From: Rosellinia necatrix
Lineage: Eukaryota > Ascomycota > Sordariomycetes > Xylariales > Xylariaceae
Length of the DNA stretch: 64,000 nucleotides
Assembly: GCA_021209875.1 (NCBI GenBank)
Contig: JAGYVD010000005.1
Span: forward strand, 248,001 to 312,000
Direction: 5' to 3'
Part shown: positions 11,471 through 21,819 of the stretch, piece by piece
Numbering within the stretch: the first letter of the stretch is position 1
How the letters are laid out: every line of letters begins with the position of its first letter
Program-made: the position numbers and the translations under genes
The notes under the pieces: generated by a model
The model's database searches: none
Seen by the model: the letters and a program-made list of their open reading frames with translations, nothing else
What the model was told of the DNA's origin: nothing

Positions 11471-14400
11471 ATGACTGAACGTCGTTTATTCGAATCAGCT
11501 ATTGGGCTAGCAGGCCGGCTTTCTCATATTCCCTATGGAACTGATAAGCCGGATGATTGTGGCTGGCGCTCCTCTAGGACTTTGACCCGGCATGGTTGGT
11601 ATATCCGAGACGCTGTGTTTGCAGTGCTAACATGATAACAAGCTCCGGTTTTTAGAATCCTTGGCCCTTGCGAGACCTGGATCCCGGCTCGTCCCGACCA
11701 TGTCGCGGATTCCCTGCCACTCCCGGGCACTCCATGGGAGCAACGCCGGAGGCAGCAAAACTGGCTCGTGAAAAATCACCCCGAGGCCGGCCTAGGCAAT
11801 TACGTGCTACATGATCACCTAGTGGAAGAGGAGGCCTCTTTTTCATCCCAGCACGAACACAGCTGGAACACATGCTTCTTCACGTTGGGTGAATTAACCG
11901 ACACCACATTGCGGAGACATACTGGTATCCCAATAGCTGTTACCGTTACTGGTAGCGCAAACAATGTCTTGCGATTAACGAGAATAGACCGCGGGAAATG
12001 GGCATGGTCCACAGAACCCAATGTTTCAGTGCGTCTGTCTGAAGCAGCCATGGAAATGCCAACTCTTTGGAGAGGAGAAGACGTAGGAGCCATTCGTCGT
12101 GTGAAGTGCATGGTCGATCTCAAACGATATAACCCTACACGTTGGTTAGCAGTTCAGCGAGACTCGGGCACAACCATACTCCAACCAGAGTATCGTAGAG
12201 CGCCAGCGGATGACGGCCTTGCTAATGATGCTTTACTTATCGCTCCTAACCCGCTATTCCACTTGTCGAAAGAACAGACTGGCGGTAGTGTCCATTCGGA
12301 TGTCTCTTTCAACCCAAGCACGCGATCGAACCGACCTCAGCTTGCCATCATCGACGAACGGGGTATTTGGAGTATATGGGATGTTGGTCATACCAGACTC
12401 AGACCCCTGGGTGAACCGACGCCCAAATTGAGGATATGCGGCCACATCGACCGTGGCATCTTAGAGCAGCTACCTCACCGAGAATCTTCCCGGATGATGT
12501 GGCATAAAATTTTATGGATCGGCCGTTCTGAGGACCATTCGGATTTGTTAGGAGGCCTGGATCTTGATGGTGATAATCAAGGGATAGGCTCGCAAACCGC
12601 ATTTCTTTCTCTACAGCGAAGCTCTTCCGTGCTTATATGCAATCCACAGCGAGTCAGGCTCTTGGACCTTGTTACCGGTGTTTATCTGCCCGATCTAGCA
12701 TTCTGTCGTCCTGACAGCTTAGATTACGTACTAGATGTACAGGTGGCTCACGACCCCCAATACTTTTATGTGTTAACCACGTGTAAGCTTTTCGTCGCCA
12801 GAGCGTACTTTAAACCTGGATCAGAATGGGATAAACCTAAACGAGGTTGGTCGATACTGTTCTCGACTCCTCACTTTCGAAGTTCCGTCGACCAGAGTTT
12901 ACGGTTAGCTATCACTCAGGCTTCCACTCCAAATCAAGAAGCCTCACTTGTGTTCGTATATTCGTCCACAAACTCGTGGGTTAACCTCTTCCACGTTAAA
13001 TTCTCATCCACGGATCCCACCGGTGTTGTATGCCAATCGGCCGTTACCGCACTCGGCAATCTACAAAATGCCTCTCTTGGTAATGCGATTTTGGCATTGC
13101 GCATTAGCCTAACACCAATTATCGTTAAAGCTGCTAAACCTCTGACAAGGATTGGACGTGGCTTGGCTGAGAAACGGATCAGGTTATATGAGATCGCGGT
13201 CTTAAAATCAGATATGTCTCTAGTCGCTGCGCTCTGCGTATTTTCGCTGTTGCCTTCAACTCGTATGACCATGCCAAGCATGGTCATTCCCCGAGGTTCA
13301 AGGGACAGGCGGGAAAATAGAATAAATTCACGGTATCTATCCTCTAATTTTGTCGTGGACGACAACTCAACCACGTCGGAGGAAGAGTCCCCTATCGGAT
13401 CTCACAGATGCCTCGGGGCATTTTATAAGCATTCTATTAGCATTGCTATGGCGACAGAAGAGAATCCCTCGGCTTCAATTATAACAGGAGGTGCCATCAA
13501 GCATAACCCCTTTGATATAGCCCATCATAGGATTGAGAAAGCATCTGCAGGTGGACCCCTACCTCTGCATACACTGTACGTCCGCCGTTGGTCGCGCTAC
13601 CACCGAAACTGACAATATCACAGTCTCAAATTCATGCCTGACTTCAAAGTGGGGTGGCAATATTTATTGGCGGTTGGGGAGTGGGAAAGCGAGATCGGAA
13701 GACTGAACAACCTACACCCAAGTGTTCGGGTTCGTGCACTCGATTTGATACATGGCCGCCCATATTTCGCTTCCTCTGTATCGGTATCGGTACGGGATAC
13801 ATACTCTAGGCTACTTGAAATCACTCGCAGCTCATTACATCACGGAGACGGTAGCGACGCGAATGAACGACATATCGCGAGCATATCCGGTCAGATAACT
13901 TATGATCTTTACCTATCACTATATGGTGTCGGCCACCGCAGCCCGACCGATGGCCAAACACGGGCCCAGGCTAGTGCGGACGAAGGCACGCTCTCAGCCA
14001 GCCAGGCTGAATCACTACCTAGCAGCCCGCCGCGATTTGAGTCACCTCTATCAACTTCATGGTCACAGGGCTCTGGCGCAGATGCAATCGAGAATGAAGA
14101 CCCAGCCATGGCTCTTCTCAGAGCTTATACGGGAACTGGGAAATTTGTCACACGAAAAAGGCTCGGGCTTCTGGATAAATGGCAAATCGGCGCCGATCCA
14201 TCGGATTATACTTTCGACCTCGATAGGGACGGTGAAGAGGATGTCGGCAAACTCCGCAAGGCAAAGCAAGTAGCCCGGGAGCATCGCAAACGCCGCAGGG
14301 CAGAGACGCTTCTCCAGCTAACGCAAGAGCCGGAGCTCCCCGCCACGCAGCCAGCCCCGGACATCAGCTTCTTCAGCAGCCAGCCCGGGGGCATGAGTTC

Positions 14401-14512
14401 GCAGAGGCAGGTGATACACTCGGATCCGTTGCGCGTCATGTCGCAGTCTTCGTTGGGCCCGTTTGGGAGGCTGCCGAGCAGGAAAGCGAAGAAGCGAAAG
14501 GGGGGTTTTTGA
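11471..14512 (+). CDS. RRN6: RNA polymerase I initiation factor Rrn6-like
   Basis: Core-factor subunit that, with Rrn7 and Rrn11 in yeast, recruits RNA polymerase I to rDNA promoters. Three exons (11471-11594, 11643-13575, 13624-14512) give 981 residues; both introns are 48 nt. The N-terminal join reads LTRH-APVFRILGPCETW, typical of fungal RRN6 proteins. The middle (about 60-550) contains beta-propeller-like repeats such as PQLAIIDERGIWSIWDV and SVLICNPQRVRLLDL. The C-terminal part is helical, with PAMALLRAYTG and the basic KRLGLLDKW stretch. It ends in a Lys/Arg tail (SRKAKKRKGGF) typical of the family and probably nucleolar-targeting. Identity rests on overall pattern and the characteristic ends, not on a strong short motif. 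Confidence 0.83.
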
Positions 14513-15350
14513 TAGACGGCAGGCTAGAGGGATGGATTGCCTTGGCATATGGCCTGCCATCGTAATTTGTAATCGGAATATTTTCTTACCGTAACTTAGA
14601 GTGCTCGTTATTCAACTGTAGGTACTTAGTTATTTTAGCCTTGGTGGTGTTATCCAAGGTAAACTATCCTGTTCGAGGTATTGTTCGAAAAGGCTATGGT
14701 TACAGCCATACGTCATCCACCAGAATAAATCTATCGCGGGGTGGACATCGTTTCCATATTAGGCTTAGCTTCCGTTACTTAATCTCCAGGATTGAAATGG
14801 CCGTTCAATCAAATAAACCGAAGTCGCTTCTTAGGGCTCTATCTACTATCCAGTCCAGGATTCGCATCGAGGAGCGTTTCGCATTCTTCAACTTGTAGAA
14901 GCGATGCACCTTGAGATAATAAGGACGTGATGAACATTGCCGTATTGTGCTCGAGCAAACAAGCTGCGCTGGTAACAGAACTGGCAAATGGGTCAAGCGG
15001 GGATGGTGACACAGTGACACTAGTACTTCGTAGTTAAAGTTAAGCAATCACCCATCCAAGCACTCATCCAAGCACCCATCCGGAGGTATTTAAGTTTCGT
15101 CCGGAACCTCGCATCTACATACTTCGACATACCTAGGTAGTTACCTACCCACCAGGTATGTAGGTACTTCCTTCCGGCGCGGTTTACACACGACACCGAA
15201 GATGAGACTCGACAACCACTGGCAGGTCAATGGGAGTATATAAAACACCCACCACCCACCCCTTCGCTCTTTCCCGGCCCAGTGAACTGAACCCCAACCT
15301 TGACCCCCAAGCCGTGTACCAGGCCGAATATATCTGTTCAGAAACCCAAA
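14513..15350. other. Intergenic region and PITH-gene promoter
   Basis: Contains CCTAGGTAG/ACCTACC words at 15129-15170 and a TATA-like element at 15237. An in-frame ATG at 15300 would add 17 residues to the PITH protein, but the family-like start is at 15351. No other gene seen. Confidence 0.55.
15237..15245 (+). promoter_or_regulatory. TATA-box-like element
   Basis: TATATAAAA lies 106 bases before the chosen ATG of the PITH-domain gene, in a C-rich leader. Placement fits a core promoter; use is inferred. Confidence 0.45.
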
Positions 15351-16653
15351 ATGTCACATAACCACAACCACTACGACCATGATCACGGCCACGGCCACGG
15401 CCACGACCACGGCCACGACCACGGCCACGATCATGACCACGATCATTCCGATGACATTACGCCCGTGCTGCAGAAAAACCTGTACCAGCATATCGAATTC
15501 GACAAGATCATGACTCTAAACGAGCACAGGATCGGTGCCGGGAAGGAGGTCGTCAAGAAGACCTGGCAACAACGGCTCGAGCCCGAGCCCGAGCTTCTCA
15601 GCGACACAGATGAGCAGCTCATCATCCACGTCCCGTAGGTCACTTACTCTCTAACTATGTGTCTCAATATGCGCCGCCCTTATCTCTACAGCTTATCTTA
15701 TTTGACTACACCAATATGGCCTGAGGCCCTATCCATTTATTACGTATATCTCGCCAATCGTAATGGCTCTGGCCAACTCAGATCATTGTCGACTCTTTTC
15801 GTCGTCTCTTTTTCCCGTCGTTGCCTATTTTAACCGCGGGCTGCTGATTCATTGGACGCCCATCACCTATATGTCGTCAAAGTTGTCATCGTCTATCAAT
15901 AACACCAACATGACCATCCTCAACACCCCAACCCAGAGCACAGCATCATACCTTCCACCTCAAAGTGAGATGAATACGGATACAGGAAAGACAATTAGTT
16001 ACTGGGTAGACAGCTAACTTGTACTTTTCATCGCCATCAGGTTCACAGGTCAAGTGAAGCTCCACGCGATCAAAATACGCGGCTCGCTAGCCCCCAGCAC
16101 ACCTAAGCGTTTGCGTCTATATAGTAAGTTATGCCGGGCATCATCGTTCCGCCGCCGCTGTTTCTCACACAGAAACGTGGCGCACGCACCACTCAACGCT
16201 ATTCATTCCCAAAAACCGACAGAATCACTAACCCCTGAGCGCCGCCGGGCAGTCAACCGAGACGACATCGACTTCGACAACGTAGAAGATATGAAGGCGA
16301 CGCAGGAGTTCCAACTCAGCCAAACCTCGGAGGTGCAGGACATTATGGTCACGCGGCGGTTGTTCTCCTCGGTGCAGCGGCTGACGCTGTTCTTCATGGA
16401 CAACTTCGCCCCGACGCACCACTCCTCGTCCTCCTCTGTCGAAAGCGACGAGGATGACGAGGATGACGATGAGGGGGGCAGTCAGGATGGCTGCGAAAAG
16501 ACACAGATGAGCTACCTCGGCTTCCAGGGCGATTGGATGCAGCTCGGCCGCGCTCCCGTCAACATCTTGTACGAGGCCGCACCGAACCCGAACGACCACG
16601 CCATCAAGGGCACCCACGTCAACGCGCAGAGTGGGAACTTCCGCTTTGACTAA
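15351..16653 (+). CDS. PITH domain protein with histidine-rich N-terminus (PITHD1-like)
   Basis: Three exons (15351-15634, 16041-16123, 16253-16653) encode 255 residues. The PITH domain (proteasome-interacting domain of thioredoxin-like proteins, formerly DUF1000) begins after the leader: SDDITPVLQKNLYQHIEF, then VKKTWQQRL, DEQLIIHVPFTGQVKLHAI across the first junction, NRDDIDFDNVEDM, and the closing block YLGFQGDWMQLGRAPVNILYEAA. In other systems the domain binds the 26S proteasome or acts in haematopoietic regulation (PITHD1); the fungal role is unknown. Residues 3-32 are almost entirely His, Asp and Gly (HDHGHGHGHDHGH and so on), a likely metal-binding stretch seen in milder form in homologues. 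An acidic Ser/Asp/Glu insertion sits inside the domain near residue 180. The first intron, 406 nt, is unusually long for this window. Confidence 0.93.
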
Positions 16654-16881
16654 AACGGCCCTTGGTTTGATTTTGTGGGTGGTTGTACGACGATGCAGGC
16701 TTTTCTCGAGTACTTGATGGGTGTACGATGGAGCGTATCAGAAGCAGCCATCGCTTAAGGGGGATTGGAGAAAGAAAGCCGACATGTAGCCTCGTCTTCC
16801 TGGGGGCCGGTTTTAAAAAAACGGAGGCTGTACCGTATGTATCTTTTGTTATTTTTTAAGGGTTACCGAGCTAGAAGCAGG

Positions 16882-17935
16882 CTACATGAAGTCTTCCTCC
16901 CAGTCCTCTGGCTGGTTCTGGTTACTTGATGCCTCCAAGTTCTGCTCAGAAAATAGATCGTCGTACGCATGGTCCTTCTGCCACTTCTTTTCCGCCCTCT
17001 CTTTTGCTACTCGTGCCTCCTCCTTCTTCTGTCAAGGTGTCAATTGTATTAGCAACGGGTTCCATACGCCATCGAAGCCCACCCATAACCGCGACGCAAC
17101 GATTCGCGGGCTCAAACGCCACGACAAGGAGACAGGTAATGATGCAAGAGACGGGAAGATGGATCGAAACATACCCGTTCCTGCCGCACCGCCATATCCC
17201 TCTTCCTCAGCTCGCGCAGGTGATCCTCCTTTTCCTGGAAGAGGTCGGGCTGGGTCTTCTCGACGCGCGTCTTGTTCAGGCGGTTGACGATGGCGTTCTC
17301 ACGCTGGGGGACGAGGATGCGCTTGACCTTGCGCGGGTCCTTGAAGCTGACCTGGCCCACGGCCATGCTGCCGTCCTTCTTGAGGTTCGCCCACGGCGTG
17401 TAGATGACGGTGATGTTGTCCTTCTTGTTGCCCTCGATCGAGTTCGCCTTGGTCAGCTGCGCCAGGTCGGTCACGAGATCGGCGGGGATCGCCTCCCACG
17501 AGCCGCCCTCGGCGAGCCGGAGGTAGATGTGCGCGCTCGACAGCTTGTCGACGTGGAACTGTTGCCCTCCCATGCATGAGTGTGAGAATCCCCAAAGAAA
17601 ATGCAGAACGCAGGACTTCATGACTACGTGCATGAGAAAAAGGGTGATATATCACGTACCCTAGCGAACGAGTTAGTTGATGAGCGACGAGCGAGGTTTT
17701 TTGTGAATTTATTTTTATTTTAACCAAGAAGAAATATGCCAATCTAATCAGACGGCACTCACCAAACATCATCCTCCCAGCCATGCTTTATGAGCTCCTC
17801 GTCTACCCTATCCCGTCAGTACAGCGAGAGACGGCTTCCGCCGAGCCAAGAATAATACCCACTCTCGAATTTATCCTTGCCCACGTAGATGGAGGCCGAA
17901 GGGCTGACCACGTTGGAGGTGAAGTAGTAGACCAT
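16882..17935 (-). CDS. CCDC25 / Jlp2 homologue (NFACT-R, DUF814 family)
   Basis: A 214-residue protein with the NFACT-R (DUF814) fold and a C-terminal coiled coil; human CCDC25 and yeast Jlp2 are its relatives. Exons: 17935-17863, 17802-17763, 17660 (a single base), 17558-17175, 17028-16882. The sequence runs MVYYFTSNVV ... [35 protein letters not shown] ... TPWANLKKDGSM ... NRLNKTR, then RQER-KKEEARVAKERAEKKW and the acidic end EDWEEDFM. The invariant Trp before FHVDKLSS can be encoded only if a lone G at 17660, flanked by CTAG and GTACGT, is spliced in as a 1-nt microexon between introns of 102 and 101 nt. The remaining junctions are standard. Function is uncertain; an RNA- or ribosome-related role is inferred for the family. 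Divergent from uL3m. Confidence 0.9.
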
Positions 17936-18298
17936 GTTGGGCAATTATTCCAACATCTAGGACTAAACAGAAATAGAGGACTCTCCAACTGGGAGAATTG
18001 ACCGTATCGCAAAATGACCGAGCCCGAACCTGGTGTTAGTCTATTCTGGATGGTGAATAATACTGGGTAGGCAGCGAGGGCCGCTGTAACTACTGCTAGG
18101 TACCTACCTAGGTAGTCAAGTAGCTATCTTATGTAGATATACAAGGCCCTTCCCCAGGTGGCCCCTGCACACCAAGATTCCGACCTCTGAGCCGGCCTTG
18201 TCCTCGAACCTGGGACCCACCCGTTTTTTTCCAAGACCCATCTTGACGAAAGCTACTCGACAATCGACCGCCCGAGCGACCAATAACCCGGCATACGA

Positions 18299-18353
18299 AC
18301 CACCGCACACACGAACTACCGCACACACGAACTACCGCACACACGGACTACTA
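18299..18353. repeat. 16-bp tandem repeat in uL3m leader
   Basis: About three and a half copies of the unit CGCACACACGAACTAC, nearly perfect, lie about 90-140 bases before the uL3m ATG. They are probably in the promoter or 5' UTR. Confidence 0.85.
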
Positions 18354-18442
18354 CCGACGCCAGACATATTCCCGAACCCATCCGAGACGGCCGTTTCACC
18401 GTACGAGAGGCCTAGCGTGAGCCAATTGTGCTCCCAGCGAAG

Positions 18443-19498
18443 ATGGCACCCCGACTGCCAGCCCGCTGGGCAGCAGCCCTGACCACGGCCGCCTCAACCG
18501 CCCTCACATCACGAGTCCTCGTCACGCCGAACCACGCACTCCTACCGCGGACGGCCAAGCGCGGCGTGAAGTACGGGTGGTCGACGGCGCCGGCCCGCGG
18601 CAAGCCCGGGCGGTTCAACCAGGTGTCGGCCGGCCTGCCACCGCCGACGGCGGGGCCGGCGGCGGCGCTGGAGCGGAGGGCGCAGTCGACGCCGGTGCGG
18701 ACGGGCCTGGTGGCGGTGAAGAAGGGGGTGTCGGCGCTGTACGACACGCGCAAGGGCACGCGGACGCCGTGCACGATCCTGCAGGTGGACCAGTGCCAGG
18801 TGGTGGCGGCCAAGACGCGGGCGCAGAACGGGTACTGGGCCGTGCAGGTCGGCTGCGGGTACCGGACACCGGACAACACGACGGCGCCGCTGCTGGGGTA
18901 CTACGAGGCCAAGGGGATCGCGCCCAAGAGCCACCTGACGGAGTTCCGCGTCCGGGGCGAGGAGGGCCTGCTGCCCGTCGGCGTCCAGCTGACGCCCGAC
19001 TGGTTCCGCGTCGGCCAGTTCGTCGACGCCCGCAGCAACAGCCGCGGCATGGGCTTCGCCGGCGGCATGAAGCGCCACGGCTTCGCGGGCCAGGAGGCGA
19101 GTCACGGAAACTCCAAGAACCACAGGACCATCGGCACCAACGGCCCCAGCCAGGGCGGTGGCTCGCGCGTCCACCCGGGCAAGAAGATGCCCGGCCGCAT
19201 GGGCAACGAGCGGGTCACGGTGCAGAACCTGCGCGTGCTCAAGGTCGACAACGCGCTCGGCGTCGTCGTCGTCAAGGGCCACGTCGCCGGGCCCAAGGGC
19301 TGCCTAGTCAAGATCTCCGACGCCGTCAAGAAGGACCCCCCCGCCGAGACCTTCATGGAGAAGACGAGGCGCCGCACGCTTGAGCGCAGCGAGGGCCACG
19401 AGGGCCGCCTCGAGGAGGCCAGGCTGGCCCACATGGATCTCAAGGAGATGAGGAAACAGCTGCAGGCGAGTGCCCCGCCGGGTAGGTTGGCGTTATAA
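18443..19498 (+). CDS. Mitochondrial large-subunit ribosomal protein uL3m (MRPL9-type)
   Basis: Single-exon gene of 351 residues. uL3m is an early-assembling protein of the mitochondrial 54S subunit near the peptidyl-transferase centre. The N-terminus (MAPRLPARWAAALTT) is Arg/Ala-rich without acids, a mitochondrial presequence. The uL3 body is clear: RTGLVAVKKGVSALYD, TILQVDQCQVV, LTEFRV, FVDARSNSRGMGFAGGMKRH, then the signature from HGNSKNHRTIGTNG through HPGKKMPGRMG and RVLKVDNALGVVVVKG. Reading could extend to an upstream GTG at 18428, but the ATG is preferred. Codon use is very GC-rich with C/G third positions, so long antisense ORFs on the other strand are shadows. A C-terminal Lys/Arg/Glu extension follows the domain. 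Confidence 0.95.
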   Translation: MAPRLPARWAAALTTAASTALTSRVLVTPNHALLPRTAKRGVKYGWSTAPARGKPGRFNQVSAGLPPPTAGPAAALERRAQSTPVRTGLVAVKKGVSALYDTRKGTRTPCTILQVDQCQVVAAKTRAQNGYWAVQVGCGYRTPDNTTAPLLGYYEAKGIAPKSHLTEFRVRGEEGLLPVGVQLTPDWFRVGQFVDARSNSRGMGFAGGMKRHGFAGQEASHGNSKNHRTIGTNGPSQGGGSRVHPGKKMPGRMGNERVTVQNLRVLKVDNALGVVVVKGHVAGPKGCLVKISDAVKKDPPAETFMEKTRRRTLERSEGHEGRLEEARLAHMDLKEMRKQLQASAPPGRLAL

Positions 19499-19971
19499 AA
19501 AACAAAAATTTGCGTAAATCAAAGAGAAAAAAGTGTAAATCTCATGATGGTATCAAAGCACATTCATCCATCTTTTTGTATTATATACATACGTACGTCT
19601 GTTGTACACACAAATGCCACGCCAACTCCTTAACGGGTATGAGAGCCGGACACGAAACAAAAAAACAAAAACAAAAACAAAACAGTAATTCCCCTTGAGA
19701 CCATGATCATCATGAATGCTTCCCATGTTTTTTGTACATAGTGGCGGGAAGTGGGCTGGGGGAGTTTTCGTAATGCGTATGTTAACATCCATCGAGTAAC
19801 CTCGGAAAGAATAACCCAATCCTCCGAGCCCGACGACCACAACTAAGACCTAGATCACCCATCCTTTAAACCGCTCGTATCCTGGTGTGGGAAGTTAAGG
19901 TCGTCTCATCTACACGGAGCAATGGCAACGAGACGGCGATTGTACCGTACGGTGACCGTACACATGCCCCC
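19499..19971. other. Convergent intergenic region
   Basis: Between the 3' ends of uL3m and COA1. Contains a (CAAAAA)n-like run (19657-19683) and no gene I can support. Confidence 0.6.
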
Positions 19972-20738
19972 TCACTTGATCTGCTGTCGGAAACCCCTCG
20001 TCGCCGCCGCCGCCGCCGACGCAGCCCCACGCCGATCCACCTCGTCATCGTCGTCACCATCGTCACCGACAGGGGAAGCGGCGAGGTCCTTGAAAGGGTC
20101 GCCGCCCTCGAGCAGGTCGACGCGGGCGCCGTCCTCGGTCTCGAGGCTCCACTCGGTGGTCTCGAACATGGCACGGGCGGAGGGGCGGGCGCTGGCGAAG
20201 CGCATGACGGCGGCGGCGCGGGAGCCGCACACGGCGAAGCGGATGTCGATGCGGCCGCGCATCTGGTTCATCTCCCCCGAGATCCACGGGATCTGGTGCC
20301 GGAAGCGGATCTCGTCCCCGAGCAGCTCGCGCGCCCGCCCGCTCGTCCGCAGCGCGTACAGCGTCGACGCCACAACGGGGCTCGACAGCTTCTGGTAGTT
20401 GAAGATGGCCACGCTCGACAGCCCGATCAGCGCGAGGAATACGGGGAACGTACGCCACCAGCGGAAGCCGTCGATGTCTGCGGAAAGAGGTAAGCTTGGC
20501 CAATCGGGTTGTGTATTGGAGGGAGATAGATAGACAGATAGATAGATAGATAGATAGATAGATGTATGTAGGTATACGCACTCGGAAGCTCCCGGTCTGG
20601 CCGTCTCTCCATCAGCGGCCCATCGCCGGGTTTGGGTGCCGATACTAACGTCCGCCGCTGCACTAGGTTCCTTGATCTCGAGACATTTGGGTTCCGTAAT
20701 AGGAGGATGGCCCTCCTCCGCACTATCCTCGACAGCAT
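19972..20738 (-). CDS. COA1: Cytochrome c oxidase assembly factor Coa1
   Basis: Mitochondrial inner-membrane protein that acts with Shy1/Surf1 in early maturation of Cox1. Two exons (20738-20582, 20477-19972) give 220 residues. Residues 1-35 form an Arg-rich presequence (MLSRIVRRRAILLLR). A single transmembrane segment, PVFLALIGLSSVAIF, follows at about 64-78. The conserved Coa1 block then runs NYQKLSSPVVASTLYALRTS, LLGDEI, PWISGEMNQMRGRIDI, and TTEWSLETEDG with LLEGGDPF. The tail is acidic then Ala-rich. The 104-nt intron carries a GATA microsatellite. The gene is divergent from RPL26, 408 bp apart. Confidence 0.93.
20524..20562. repeat. (GATA)n microsatellite in the COA1 intron
   Basis: About nine to ten tetranucleotide units with one interruption, wholly inside the only intron of COA1. 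Length variants would alter intron size but not coding. Confidence 0.9.
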
Positions 20739-21146
20739 CGTTGTGTATGTCGGAAGTCGTGAAGAACTAGCCGCCGTTGTCGAATCGAATTCTCAGATCT
20801 TCAAATCATCCCACTTTAGTCTAAAAAATTGGAGCCTCTGAGAACCGACCGTCGAACTACAGTCAGTACCTAGTGTAGTATGTAGTATTGACCCCCACTT
20901 TTACTACCCCTGCCTGATAGGTATCCTTGGCAGGTACCTACACAGCCACAACACTGGTAAATAAGCCACAGGCGCTAACCTAGGGCACTGGGGCCTTTTC
21001 CCGAGCACAACCAGCTAATTCAATTTTCCCAATCAGAATCTTGCGAACTTTTCTCCCCCAGTCTCCCTTTCACCTCATCTCAACCTCACCTTTTTTCACC
21101 ACCCACACCCACCGTCTACTAACCCCTCCCCTCAACAGCCGTCAAG
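20739..21146. other. Divergent promoter region COA1/RPL26
   Basis: Holds TACCTAG and GGTACCTA words (20867-20945) and a long pyrimidine-rich leader before RPL26. CTACTAACC followed by CTCAACAG at 21137-21138 looks like the end of a 5' UTR intron of RPL26; the donor was not located. Confidence 0.5.
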
Positions 21147-21819
21147 ATGAAGACCAACCCCAATGTCTCGTCGTCCCGCCGCAAGGCCAGGCGCGCCCAC
21201 TTCCAGGCCCCCAGCTCCATCCGCCGCAACATCATGAGCGCTCCTCTGAGTATGAGTCAATCACATATGTCCACATGGGAAGATGGTTTTAACAGATCAC
21301 CACAGGCAAGGAGCTCCGTGAGAAGTACAACGTTCGCTCGATCCCGGTCCGGTAAGCCACTTCGCGCCTTGAAAATTTGTGCTTCAGGAGCAGATGTTAT
21401 TTTATCGAGCTCCGGAGACGTGAAAGCGATCAATTCCGACTAGAACTAATTCGGCGGCATATAGAAAGGACGACGAGGTCCGCATAGTTCGTGGCACCCA
21501 CAAGGACAGCGAGGGCAAAGTCACCAGCGTCTACCGTCTCAAGTACCAAATCCATATCGAACGTGTCACCCGCGAGAAGACCTCTGGCCAGTCTGTGCCC
21601 CTCGGCATCCACCCTGTAGGTCACCCATTCCATGCCCTTCCGCGCTCGTCCCGCTTGGGTATATTCAATCCCTCCCGTAATTAATTGCTAACCCCGAATC
21701 TTCAATAGAGCAACGTTGTCATCACCAAACTCAAGCTTGACAAGGACCGTGAGAACATCCTAGAGCGGATAAAGGCCGGCCGTGAGCTGCGAACCAAGGG
21801 CAAGAACGCCAGCAAATAA
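21147..21819 (+). CDS. RPL26: 60S ribosomal protein L26 (uL24)
   Basis: Cytosolic large-subunit protein near the polypeptide exit tunnel. Four exons (21147-21249, 21306-21351, 21465-21615, 21709-21819) encode 136 residues. The chain reads [55 protein letters not shown], the KOW-type loop [20 protein letters not shown], then [17 protein letters not shown] and [10 protein letters not shown]. All junctions fall in conserved sequence and stay in frame. Introns are short (56, 113, 93 nt) with canonical sites. The pyrimidine-rich leader and probable 5' UTR intron are typical of highly expressed fungal ribosomal-protein genes. Confidence 0.97.

Noticed and set aside
18542..19383. Long antisense and alternate-frame ORFs over uL3m (up to 268 codons)
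   Set aside because: They are by-products of very GC-rich codon use in the real gene; their composition is Arg/Ala/Gly low complexity.
19885..20493. 202-codon plus-strand ORF
   Set aside because: Antisense shadow of COA1.
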